From positions 1,978,684 to 2,042,683 of the forward strand of contig NZ_HE997626.1 of NCBI RefSeq assembly GCF_000312385.1: 64,000 nucleotides of DNA, in the 5' to 3' direction. The DNA is from Tsukamurella sp. 1534 (GTDB lineage: Bacteria; Actinomycetota; Actinomycetes; Mycobacteriales; Mycobacteriaceae). Below the pieces are notes generated by a model that worked only from the letters and a program-made list of their open reading frames with translations, searched no databases and was not told the DNA's origin. How positions within the stretch are numbered: the stretch's first letter is position 1; every line of letters starts with the position of its first letter. Made by a program: the position numbers and the translations under genes. Positions 8,354-16,335 of the stretch are shown one piece after another.

Positions 8354-9826
8354 ATGAATACATCGCCTGAGGTCCCGCCGGACGCGGAGGACGACCAGCA
8401 TCTCACCCGGGCCCTCACGAACCGGCACATCCAGCTCATCGCGATCGGCGGCGCGATCGGCACCGGCCTTTTCATGGGCTCCGGCAAGACCATCTCGGTG
8501 GCCGGGCCGTCGGTGATCCTCGTGTACATGGTGATCGGCTTCATGCTCTACTTCGTCATGCGGGCGATGGGCGAGTTGCTGCTGAGTCGCACCGGATACC
8601 GCAACTTCTCCGATTTCGCCGGCGACATCCTGGGCCCGTGGGCCGCGCACTTCACCGGCTGGACGTACTGGTTCTGCTGGGTGGTCACCGCCGTCGCCGA
8701 TGTGGTGGTGATCGCGTCGGTGTACATCACGTTCTGGGCCGAGGACATCCCGCCGTGGATCCCGGCGATCGCCGTGATCCTGCTGCTGATCGGGCTGAAC
8801 CTGCCGACCGTCCGCGCCTTCGGCGAGACCGAGTTCTGGTTCGCCATGATCAAGATCATCGCGATCGTCGCCCTCATCATCGTGGGTGCGGTGCTCACCA
8901 TCACCGGGTTCGAGCACGACGGTGCCCGCGCCTCGCTGACCAACCTCTGGGAGTTCGGCGGCGTGTTCCCCACGGGCTTCATGGGATTCGTCGCGGGCTT
9001 CCAGATCGCGGTGTTCGCCTTCGTCGGCATCGAGTTGGTGGGCACCACCGCCGCCGAGACCAAGAACCCGGAGAAGAACCTGCCGCGGGCGATCAACTCG
9101 ATCCCCCTGCGCATCCTGCTGTTCTACGTGGGCTCGCTGATCGTGCTCATGTCGGTCGTGCCGTGGGACCGGTTCAGCAAGGACGAGTCCCCGTTCGTCA
9201 TGCTCTTCACCCTCGCCGGCTTCGGGGCCGCCGCCCACCTCGTCAACGCCGTCGTGCTGACCTCGGCGATGTCGTCGGCGAACTCGGGCATCTACTCCAC
9301 CTCACGCATGGTCTACGGGCTCGCGACGGAGGGCGACGCGCCCCGCGTGTTCGCGAAGCTGTCGCGCCGGAAGGTGCCGCAGAACGCGCTGTTCCTCACG
9401 GCCGTCATGCTGCTGTCCTCGGTGGTGCTGCTGGCGTTCGACCTCGACAAGTCGGCGGGCTTCACGGTGGTCACCACCGTCTCGTCGCTGTGTTTCATGT
9501 TCGTGTGGTCGATCATCCTGGCCAGCTACCTGGTGTACCGGGCGCGCCGCCCGCAGGCGCACGCCGAGAGCACCTTCGCGATGCCACTCGGGTCCCTCAT
9601 GCCGTGGGTGGTGTTCGCGTTCTTCGCGTTCCTGCTGTGGGCGTTCACGCGCGAGACCGACACCCTGCAGGCGATGATCGTGACCCCGATCTGGTTCCTC
9701 GTGGTGGGCGTCGCGTATGCGATCATCCGCCGCACGCCCGAGCACCGGCGGGCGCGCGCCGAGTTCGCCGAGCGCGCCGCCGCAGAGAGGGCCGAGGCCG
9801 CGGAGTGGCGCCTCACGCACACGTAG
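8354..9826 (+). CDS. cycA: Amino acid permease, CycA-type (D-serine/D-alanine/glycine)
   Basis: A 490-residue APC-superfamily proton symporter with 12 predicted TM helices. The TM1 signature IQLIAIGGAIGTGLFMGSGK and TM6 segment AVFAFVGIELVGTTAAETKNPEKNLPRAIN are those of the AAT group, and the sequence is close to CycA. It would import small neutral D-amino acids and glycine. The ATG at 8354 was preferred over 8342 because a TAGTGT -10 lies 8 nt upstream. Confidence 0.85.
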   Translation: MNTSPEVPPDAEDDQHLTRALTNRHIQLIAIGGAIGTGLFMGSGKTISVAGPSVILVYMVIGFMLYFVMRAMGELLLSRTGYRNFSDFAGDILGPWAAHFTGWTYWFCWVVTAVADVVVIASVYITFWAEDIPPWIPAIAVILLLIGLNLPTVRAFGETEFWFAMIKIIAIVALIIVGAVLTITGFEHDGARASLTNLWEFGGVFPTGFMGFVAGFQIAVFAFVGIELVGTTAAETKNPEKNLPRAINSIPLRILLFYVGSLIVLMSVVPWDRFSKDESPFVMLFTLAGFGAAAHLVNAVVLTSAMSSANSGIYSTSRMVYGLATEGDAPRVFAKLSRRKVPQNALFLTAVMLLSSVVLLAFDLDKSAGFTVVTTVSSLCFMFVWSIILASYLVYRARRPQAHAESTFAMPLGSLMPWVVFAFFAFLLWAFTRETDTLQAMIVTPIWFLVVGVAYAIIRRTPEHRRARAEFAERAAAERAEAAEWRLTHT

Positions 9827-9838
9827 CGCGGCGCCGGG

Positions 9839-11995
9839 TCAGGCCGTCGTGACCCGCACCCAGGTGCTGTTCACGGCGGCGTTGCCGGAGAGCCGGTCGA
9901 CCCGGGCGGGGTCGTGCAGGGTGTTGACGTTCTGCCCCGGCAGCCCGTCGGCCACGCGCCACCCGGTGCCGCTGTGGCCCCAGCCGTGCGGGACGGCGAC
10001 GGTGCCGGGACGCATCTCGTCACTCACCTCCAGGGCCACCTCGATGGTGCCGGTGCGCGAGCTGACCGCGACGGTCTCGGCGCCGGTCACACCGCACCGC
10101 TCCGCGTCCGCCGGGTGCATCAGCACGGAACAGCGGTTCGAGCCGGAGACCATCGTGGGCAGGTTGTGCAGCCACGAGTTGTTGCTCTTGAGCTGCCGCC
10201 GGCCGATCAGTTTCAAGTCGTATCCGTCGTCCTCGGGCGTCGACGGTCCGCGGCCGGCCAGCGCCGCGGCGAGCGTCGAGCGGGCCTCGGCGACGAACGA
10301 CTCCGGCGCGAGCCGTACCCGGCGGTCGCGGGTGGCGATCACCTTCCGCAGCCGGGGCCGCAGCGGGCCGAGGTCGACCCCGCCCGCGGTCTCGCGCATC
10401 CGCCGGACGGTGAGCCCCCGGCGGCCGCGGCGCAGGACGCCGTAGGGCCCGAGTGCGAGGGGGAGCGCCGCCATCCGGTCGGGGGTGAAGGCGTCGCTGA
10501 GCCGGCGGAGCGGGCGGCCGAGGAGCCTGCGCGCGGGCACGGGCAGCACCTCGAGGATCAGCCGGTTGAGGATCTGCCAGTCGTCCAGCCCGCCCGTGGG
10601 CGGATCGAGGACGGGGTGCGAGTACCGGGCGTTGTTCCGCACGCTGAACACGGGGAAGAGGAAGTTGAAGCCGCCGCGCTCCAGGTGCGAGAGCGGGGGC
10701 AGGATGAAATCGGCGTGCCGGGTGGTCTCCGTGACGTAGATGTCCACGGACACCAGGAGATCCAGGCCCGCGAGGCCCTCGTCGAGCTCGCCGCGGTGGG
10801 GGATCGAGGAGACGGGGTTGCCGGCGAACGTGACCATCGCACGGATCCGGCCCGGCCCCGGCGTCGTCACCTCGTCGGCGAGGGCCGCGACGGGCAGCTC
10901 CCCGCGGAACGACGGGTACCTCCCCGATCGGTCGGTCCACTTCCGGTAGCCGACGGGAAGGAACTTCGCGAGCGCGGGCGCGTCGATCGGCGGCGTCGTG
11001 AACATCATCCCGCCGGGCCGGTCCAGGTTGCCCGTGACCGTGTTGATCGCCGTGATCAGCCAGGTCACCAGGGTGCCGGTCTCCTGCTGGCAGATTCCGA
11101 TGCGGCAGTACATCGCGGCCGACTCCGCGGCGGCGTGCTCGCGGGCGAGGGCCGTGATGGTCCCGGCGTCCACGCCGGCGAGGGGCGCCATCGCCTCCGG
11201 CGTCGCGCCGGCCACCAGGGCCCGCAGCTCGTCGACGCCGTCCGCGATCCGGCGGACTGCGCCCAGGTCGCACAGCCCCTCGGCGAGCAGGACGTGCAGC
11301 ACGCCCAGCAGCAGGTACACGTCGCCGCCCGGCGCGACGGCCACGTGCTGGTCCGCGATCCTCGCGGTCTCGGTGCGGCGCGGATCGATCACCACCACCG
11401 TCCCGCCGCGTTCGCGGACCGCCCTGATCCGCTTCTTCGCACCGGGCATCGTGGAGACCGACCCGTTCGACACCGCGGGATTGGCGCCGACGATCACCAG
11501 TCGGCGGGTGCGGTCGATGTCGACCACGGGCACCAGCGTGTTCGAGCCGAGCGTCCGCCACGCGGTGAACTCGTGCGGGTACTGGTCGATGGAGGAGGCG
11601 GAGAAGAAGTTCGGCGTGAGCATCGCGATCCGCAGCAGGAGGCCGTTCGCGACACCCACGCTGTGCGCGGCCGGGTTGCCGAGGTACATCGCGAGCGCGC
11701 GGAAGCCGTGCTCCTTGCGGACGGCCCGCAGGCGCGCGCCGACCTCGTCGAGCGCCTCGTCCCACCCGACGGGCTCGAACCCGTCGGCCGTCCTGCGTAC
11801 GGGCGTGCGGAGCCGGTCGGGATCGTGGTGCAGGCCGCCCATCGCGGTGGCCTTCGGGCAGATGTAGCCGCGCGACAGCACGTCGTCGGGGTCGCCGGCG
11901 ATGCGCGTGACCTGCCGCTCCCCGTCGACCGTGACGAGAATTCCGCAATGCGCCTCGCACAGCGTGCAGTGGGTGGGATGGGTCGTCGTCGGCAT
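9839..11995 (-). CDS. Molybdopterin-dependent oxidoreductase (formate dehydrogenase/BisC-like, 4Fe-4S)
   Basis: A 718-residue cytoplasmic (no Tat signal) member of the DMSO-reductase superfamily. The N-terminal iron-sulfur ligands are Cys10, Cys13, Cys17 and Cys46 (THCTLCEAHCG ... SRGYICPKA). The bis-MGD domain continues with GWDEALDEV and IVIGANPAVSNG-like stretches, and the C-terminal molydopterin-dinucleotide-binding domain with GSNRCSVLMHPADAERCG and PHGWGHSG. No partner subunit gene is adjacent, so it may be a single-subunit enzyme of mycobacterial type. ATG 11995 has GAGGAG 7 nt upstream and was chosen over 12022. Confidence 0.85.
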   Translation of the reverse strand: MPTTTHPTHCTLCEAHCGILVTVDGERQVTRIAGDPDDVLSRGYICPKATAMGGLHHDPDRLRTPVRRTADGFEPVGWDEALDEVGARLRAVRKEHGFRALAMYLGNPAAHSVGVANGLLLRIAMLTPNFFSASSIDQYPHEFTAWRTLGSNTLVPVVDIDRTRRLVIVGANPAVSNGSVSTMPGAKKRIRAVRERGGTVVVIDPRRTETARIADQHVAVAPGGDVYLLLGVLHVLLAEGLCDLGAVRRIADGVDELRALVAGATPEAMAPLAGVDAGTITALAREHAAAESAAMYCRIGICQQETGTLVTWLITAINTVTGNLDRPGGMMFTTPPIDAPALAKFLPVGYRKWTDRSGRYPSFRGELPVAALADEVTTPGPGRIRAMVTFAGNPVSSIPHRGELDEGLAGLDLLVSVDIYVTETTRHADFILPPLSHLERGGFNFLFPVFSVRNNARYSHPVLDPPTGGLDDWQILNRLILEVLPVPARRLLGRPLRRLSDAFTPDRMAALPLALGPYGVLRRGRRGLTVRRMRETAGGVDLGPLRPRLRKVIATRDRRVRLAPESFVAEARSTLAAALAGRGPSTPEDDGYDLKLIGRRQLKSNNSWLHNLPTMVSGSNRCSVLMHPADAERCGVTGAETVAVSSRTGTIEVALEVSDEMRPGTVAVPHGWGHSGTGWRVADGLPGQNVNTLHDPARVDRLSGNAAVNSTWVRVTTA

Positions 11996-12020
11996 GTGCT
12001 CACTCCTCGGTCCGCCGTCC

Positions 12021-12026
12021 ACGCTA
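12021..12026 (-). promoter_or_regulatory. -10 element (TAGCGT) of the molybdopterin oxidoreductase
   Basis: TAGCGT on the minus strand lies about 25 nt before the ATG at 11995, giving a short leader that contains the GAGGAG Shine-Dalgarno. Confidence 0.4.
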
Positions 12027-12070
12027 GTGGCCGGGGCGGTCCCGCGCAGGCGCTATGTTAATAAACGTTC

Positions 12071-13288
12071 TCAATCCTGTTCGGTGAGCATCGGGGCGTC
12101 CGGGCCCAGCGGGCGGTGCAGGAGCGCGCCGCGGGTGACGGCCGCGCGGCCGAACCGGGTGCGCAGCGAATCCAGCGCCAGATCGAGGTCCGGGCCGTGC
12201 TCGTCGCGGTCGAACGGCAGGCTGAGCTGCACGGCGCCGTGGTTCTCGAGGTTCGCCAGCGACAGGCCGATCAGGGTGCACCCACGGTCGCGGAGAAGGG
12301 GCATCGCCTCGGCGAGGAGCCTGCGTGCGGCGACGAGGATGATCCGCGTCTCGTCGGTGGGCTCGCGGAGGGAGCGGGACCGGCTGACGGACGTGAAGTC
12401 GTCGAACCGGAGCCGCAGTTCGACGGTGCGCGTGACCCGCCCCGCCGACCGCAGGCGTTCGCCCAGCCGATCGACGATGGCGAGGGCCGTGTCCTCGATG
12501 TCCTTCTCGGACTTCGGTCGCCGCCCGAGAGCGCGCTGCGCGCCGATCGACTTGCGCCGGCGGCCCGTTTCCACCCTGCGCGGATCGTGGGCCATGGACA
12601 GCGCGAACAGGTGCCGCCCGGACCCCGGCCCCAGCAGCGCGCTCAGCCGGCGTTCGCCCAGCTCGGCCATCTGCCCGACGGTGACGATGCCCGCGTCGTG
12701 AAGCCTGGCCTCGGTCTTCGGGCCGACGCCCCAGAGGCGGCGCACCGGCAGCGGATGCAGGAAGCGCAGTTCCGTGCCCGGCGGGACCACGAGCAGGCCG
12801 TCGGGCTTGCTGACGGCGCTCGCCACTTTGGCGAGGAACTTGGACCGGGCGATGCCGACGCTGATCGGCAGGCCCACCTCCACGCGCACCCGCTCGCGCA
12901 GGCGCGCGGCTATCTGCGCCGGCGTCCCGTCGATCCGGTGCAGGCCGCCCACGTCCAGGAAGGCCTCGTCGACCGAGATGCCCTCGACCAGTGGTGTGAT
13001 GTCCCGGAAGATCTCGAACACCCGCCTGCTGGCCTCCATGTAGGCGTCGAACCGGGCGGGCATCGTGTAGGCGAACGGGCACAGCGCCAGCGCTTCGCGG
13101 TGCGGCATGGGAGAGCGGACGCCGCGGGCTTTGGCCTCGTAGCTCGCGGCCAGCACCACGCCCGATCCGACGAGGACCGGCCGCCCGCGGAGCCACGGGT
13201 GATCCCGTTGCTCCACCGAGGCGTAGAACGAGTCCAGGTCGGCGTGGAGGATCGTGGCCTCCGCGCGATCCCGCCGTTCGAGGGGCAT
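12071..13288 (-). CDS. dinB: DNA polymerase IV (Y-family translesion polymerase)
   Basis: A 405-residue DinB. The palm carboxylates lie in ILHADLDSFYASVEQ and SVDEAFLDVGGL. The steric-gate region, thumb HhH motifs (LWGVGPKTEARLHDAGI) and little finger follow. Near the C-terminus AVQLSLPFDRD contains QLSLPF, a good beta-clamp binding motif, so the enzyme is likely recruited to replication forks. ATG 13288 is used; an in-frame GTG at 13303 is the alternative. No LexA box was recognised upstream. Confidence 0.93.
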   Translation of the reverse strand: MPLERRDRAEATILHADLDSFYASVEQRDHPWLRGRPVLVGSGVVLAASYEAKARGVRSPMPHREALALCPFAYTMPARFDAYMEASRRVFEIFRDITPLVEGISVDEAFLDVGGLHRIDGTPAQIAARLRERVRVEVGLPISVGIARSKFLAKVASAVSKPDGLLVVPPGTELRFLHPLPVRRLWGVGPKTEARLHDAGIVTVGQMAELGERRLSALLGPGSGRHLFALSMAHDPRRVETGRRRKSIGAQRALGRRPKSEKDIEDTALAIVDRLGERLRSAGRVTRTVELRLRFDDFTSVSRSRSLREPTDETRIILVAARRLLAEAMPLLRDRGCTLIGLSLANLENHGAVQLSLPFDRDEHGPDLDLALDSLRTRFGRAAVTRGALLHRPLGPDAPMLTEQD

Positions 13289-13303
13289 GTGCCGAGCGTG
13301 CAC

Positions 13304-13683
13304 CGGGGGTCTGACAAGTCCGGCCGCGGGGCGTCGCGGAGTCGGGCGAATCGGCTGTTGACGGAACCGGGAGGAATCGGGCCGCGGTGACGTCGGAGCC
13401 GTGTGCGGCGGACGTGGTGGGCATCACACCCTGGTTCACATAAGGCAACCCCGTTCCGCAATGGAATTCCGGCGATGTGCGTCGGCAAATATGCTGCTCG
13501 GCCGGTGTACGACTATTTGCGTTCGACGTTTCGTTCAGGGATATCTCAGGGACCGTCGCGGAGATCCGTTGACCGCCTCCCGGGGGCGCGTTACGTTGCG
13601 GCCGTTCTCGATTCGAGCAGCGGATCGGGAGCGTTCACCCGCATTCGCAAACTCTTCTCACGAATCAGGAAGAAGGTTCTCTC
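13304..13683. other. Intergenic region between dinB and the small peptide gene
   Basis: About 380 nt with no convincing gene and locally lower GC (13440-13560). It holds the divergent start region of dinB and, from 13569, the promoter and a roughly 80-nt leader of the peptide gene. A short dyad CTCGATTCGAG sits near the predicted transcription start. Frames that run through the region are continuations of downstream genes without independent support. Confidence 0.6.
13569..13597 (+). promoter_or_regulatory. Strong sigma70-type promoter of the small peptide gene
   Basis: TTGACC (13569-13574) and TACGTT (13592-13597) are separated by exactly 17 nt. Transcription would start near 13604, giving an 80-nt leader before the ATG at 13684. 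This is one of the best -35/-10 pairs in the window, consistent with high expression of a precursor peptide. Confidence 0.65.
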
Positions 13684-13878
13684 ATGGCCGAGATGATCTC
13701 CAAGGTGAACGACAGTGCAGTTCTCGCGGGCCTCCCCGTGGAGCTGGATCGCCCCGAGTACGTGGGCATCACGGCGCCCGTCACGAGCGTCGGATTCGCC
13801 GCCGGTGGCGGCGGCGGTGTGGACGTGGCGGGCATGGGCGGCGGCGCGGACTTCGCCGCCGCTGCCGGCGCCTTCTGA
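13684..13878 (+). CDS. Small Gly/Ala-rich peptide, putative precursor of an SDP-like system
   Basis: A 64-residue ORF. The first 36 residues (MAEMISKVNDSAVLAGLPVE..., mixed charge) look like a leader. The rest is strongly biased: GFAAGGGGGVDVAGMGGG, then ADFAAAAGAF at the C-terminus, with no Cys, Lys or Arg. An AGGAAGAAGG Shine-Dalgarno lies 7 nt before ATG, a strong promoter precedes it, and a perfect hairpin separates it from the membrane-enzyme gene that follows. Expression signals and context (HTTM and SdpA-like partners) suggest a ribosomally made, processed peptide, analogous in role to SdpC though not recognisably homologous. That it is a toxin or signal is inference. Confidence 0.7.
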   Translation: MAEMISKVNDSAVLAGLPVELDRPEYVGITAPVTSVGFAAGGGGGVDVAGMGGGADFAAAAGAF

Positions 13879-13891
13879 TCCGATCGATCGA

Positions 13892-13925
13892 CGGTCGCGC
13901 CCCGCGCAGCAGCGGGGCGCGACCG
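13892..13925 (+). terminator. Perfect 14-bp hairpin between peptide gene and maturation gene
   Basis: The arms (13892-13905 and 13912-13925) pair perfectly over 14 GC-rich bp around a 6-nt loop GCAGCA. The hairpin starts 13 nt after the peptide stop and ends 21 nt before the next ATG. A partial terminator or mRNA-stabilising stem here would give much peptide mRNA and little enzyme mRNA, as in bacteriocin operons. Confidence 0.7.
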
Positions 13926-13946
13926 CGACCACCCAGGAGGCGCACC

Positions 13947-15803
13947 ATGATTCGTCCTTCCCGACTTCTCTCGCGCCGACCGCGACTCGGTCGCGACGAG
14001 GCCCTCGGCGGAGCCGAGCGGCTGGCCGCGGTGTGCCACGCGGTCGCCTCCGCCGAGTACCTCACGCGTGAGATCGACCGTGGCCCCGGCGGTCTCGCGG
14101 ACTGGTCGATCGAGCGGGATGAATTCCTCGCGCGGTCGCCGCGACTGGGTGCGGTGGTCGATCCCGTGTCCGGCCCCGCCGCGACCCGCGCCGCGCACAT
14201 CGCCCGCCTGGCGGCCGCGTCGGCACTGCTGGCGCCCACGCCCGCGCCGGTGCGGGCCGCGGCCGGTGCGTCACTCGCGGTCACCTCCGCGGTCCTGCAG
14301 CCGCGCAACCACTTCGGCGCCGACGGTGCCGATCACGTCTCGTTCATGGTGTCCGCGGTGTGCGCCCTGGCGCGGGCGGGGCGCGCGAATCCCAGGCTCG
14401 TCGACGCGTGCCTGTGGTATCTCGCCTCGCAGGCGACGCTGTCGTACACCGCGTCCGGATGGGTCAAGCTGACCAGCCCCGCGTGGCGCAGCGGGCGCGC
14501 GGTGCGCGAGGTGACCCGAACCCGGACATACGGGGACCCGTTGGCCTGGAAGGTGTTCGACTCCTTCCCCCGGGTCACCGCCGCACTCGAGCGGGGAGTC
14601 CTCGCATGCGAGTGCCTGTTCCCGGTGTCACTGCTGTTCGGCGGCCGGCCCGCGCCGTTCTTCGCCGCCGCGATGGGGACGTTCCACCTCGCCAACACCC
14701 GGGTGATGGGGCTCGGCCGGTTCTTCTGGGCCTTCACCTCGATGTACCCGCCGCTGCTGTACGCCACCGACCGGCGCCGGCGCGCCGGCGGCGCCGACGC
14801 CGCGGGTGCGCCGCGCAGCGACGCGTTCCCGCGGACCGTCGCCCTCGGTGCCGCGGCCGCCGCCGTCGCCCTCAACGGCGCCCGTCTCCGGCGGCGCCGC
14901 CGGGTCCGGGCGGGGAGGGGCGACGAGCGGGTCCTGCGCACCGCGGCCGGGGCGCTCCGCTACCGCGTCGCCGGGGAGCCGCCCGGGGCGGCCGCGACGG
15001 CCACGGTGATCCTGGTCAACGGGCTCGGCGCCATCCCCGAGGCGTGGGAGCACCTCGCCCTCGACCTCGCCGCCGATCACCGGGTCATCACCTACGACCG
15101 GGCGGAGGATCCGCCGCTCGGGGGCTCGCTGGACGCCGAGGTCACCAGGCTCGCCGACCTCGTGCGGGCCGAGGGCGCGGGCGCGCCGGTGCACCTCGTG
15201 GGTCACTCGCTCGGCGGGTACCTCGCGCTGCGTGCGGCGGAATCCGCGGGGCCCGCCGTCGGCGCCGTCACCCTGCTCGACGCGAGCCACCCCGGCCAGC
15301 TCCGGCGGTCCGAGGTGCAGGCCACGGGCACCGCGCAGCTCGGTGCGGCGCTGCGGATCATCGCCTGGTCCATGCGCCTCGGGCTCGGTGAACTGGCGCA
15401 ACGCCCGCGCACCGTCGACCGTCTGCCCGAACACGTCCGCGGTCCCGCGGTGGACCGGTTCCGCGATCCGCGGCTGTGGGCGGCCGCGGACCGCGAATGG
15501 CGAGAGCTCCTCCGGGATTTCGAGGCGAAAGCGGGCGACCCGCCCGCGACCGCGGTGCCCCGGCTCGTGGTCACCGCCGAACTCAGCGAGGCCCACGACC
15601 CGGTCCACGCGCGGCTGCAGGACGAATACGCCGCCGCGGGCGCCCTCGCTCGCCGCGAGGTGATCGCGGGCGCCGACCACGACGACCTCCTGTACCGCGA
15701 GGAGCACGCGCTGCGGATCGCCGCGCTGGTGCGCGCATTCGAGACCGAAGCGCGGGTCGCCGGGATCCCGGAGAGGAAGGAGGGCAGCCGTGCCTCGGCG
15801 TGA
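13947..15803 (+). CDS. HTTM (SdpB-like) membrane domain fused to an alpha/beta hydrolase
   Basis: A 618-residue fusion. Residues about 70-290 are hydrophobic with several TM helices and the HTTM signature Y167-TASG-WVKL-TSPAW-RSG183, which matches the Y..aG..KL...W..G core of HTTM proteins (SdpB, vitamin-K-dependent carboxylase relatives). Residues about 340-610 form an alpha/beta hydrolase: oxyanion strand VILVNGLGAIPEAWEHL, nucleophile Ser421 in GHSLGG, acid region VVTAELSEAHD, and catalytic His in AGADHDDLLY. AGGAGG lies 6 nt before ATG 13947. Fusing a putative protease/esterase-like domain to the membrane maturase suggests that it modifies or cleaves the adjacent peptide; this is inference. 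Confidence 0.75.
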   Translation: MIRPSRLLSRRPRLGRDEALGGAERLAAVCHAVASAEYLTREIDRGPGGLADWSIERDEFLARSPRLGAVVDPVSGPAATRAAHIARLAAASALLAPTPAPVRAAAGASLAVTSAVLQPRNHFGADGADHVSFMVSAVCALARAGRANPRLVDACLWYLASQATLSYTASGWVKLTSPAWRSGRAVREVTRTRTYGDPLAWKVFDSFPRVTAALERGVLACECLFPVSLLFGGRPAPFFAAAMGTFHLANTRVMGLGRFFWAFTSMYPPLLYATDRRRRAGGADAAGAPRSDAFPRTVALGAAAAAVALNGARLRRRRRVRAGRGDERVLRTAAGALRYRVAGEPPGAAATATVILVNGLGAIPEAWEHLALDLAADHRVITYDRAEDPPLGGSLDAEVTRLADLVRAEGAGAPVHLVGHSLGGYLALRAAESAGPAVGAVTLLDASHPGQLRRSEVQATGTAQLGAALRIIAWSMRLGLGELAQRPRTVDRLPEHVRGPAVDRFRDPRLWAAADREWRELLRDFEAKAGDPPATAVPRLVVTAELSEAHDPVHARLQDEYAAAGALARREVIAGADHDDLLYREEHALRIAALVRAFETEARVAGIPERKEGSRASA

Positions 15804-16326
15804 ACCCGCCGCGCGGGCGGTCGAATGGGGGCTCGCCGGGGCCCTCCTGGTGACCGCGGCCGCGCAGCACCCCAACAAGATGTTCGACCGGGTGCGCCGC
15901 GCCGACAGGCTCGGGGTGCTCATCCCCAACTGGCGGTTCTTCGCCCCCGAGCCGGCCCGGCACGATTTTCACGTCGTGTACCGGGTGGCCACGGCCGGCG
16001 GCACGGTGAGCCCATGGGCGGACGCCTCGCCTCCCGCCGCACGACGCTGGCGGCACGCCGTCTTCTTCCCCGAACGCCGCCGCGACAAGGCCCTCTCGGA
16101 CGTGTGCACCGAGGTGGGCATCGGGGCCTCGCGCGGCGACGTGAGCGACGCGGTCCCGTACCGCCTGCTCCGCGGCTTCGTCGGCTCCGCCGTGCGCCGG
16201 GAGCACGGCGGCCGGACCGGCCAGGATGCGGTGACGGGCTTCCAATTCGCCCTCATCCGGTACCCGGGTTACGACGATTCGGAGGATCCGCAACACGTCC
16301 TGGTCTCGGAGTTCGTGCGTATGTAG
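15790..16326 (+). CDS. SdpA-like small membrane-associated protein
   Basis: A 178-residue protein with one N-terminal hydrophobic helix (residues 11-27) and the motif PNWRFFAPEPARHDFHVVYR (residues 46-65), corresponding to the W.FFt..P motif of SdpA and to similar HTTM partner proteins. In Bacillus SdpA and SdpB together mature the SDP peptide. It overlaps the HTTM-hydrolase gene by 14 nt, with GGAGGGCAG before GTG 15790, so the two are co-expressed. The next gene has its own promoter, which marks the end of the unit. Confidence 0.65.
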   Translation: MPRREPAARAVEWGLAGALLVTAAAQHPNKMFDRVRRADRLGVLIPNWRFFAPEPARHDFHVVYRVATAGGTVSPWADASPPAARRWRHAVFFPERRRDKALSDVCTEVGIGASRGDVSDAVPYRLLRGFVGSAVRREHGGRTGQDAVTGFQFALIRYPGYDDSEDPQHVLVSEFVRM

Positions 16327-16329
16327 CAT
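16324..16329 (+). promoter_or_regulatory. -10 element (TAGCAT) of the alcohol dehydrogenase operon
   Basis: TAGCAT ends 6 nt before ATG 16336 and overlaps the stop of the SdpA-like gene. It indicates a separate leaderless transcript for the downstream genes. Confidence 0.5.
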
Positions 16330-16335
16330 CGGGAA

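Noticed and set aside
13401..13946. N-terminal extension of the HTTM-hydrolase frame through the peptide gene
   Set aside because: The frame is open by GC bias; AGGAGG before ATG 13947, the intervening hairpin and the real peptide frame argue for a start at 13947.
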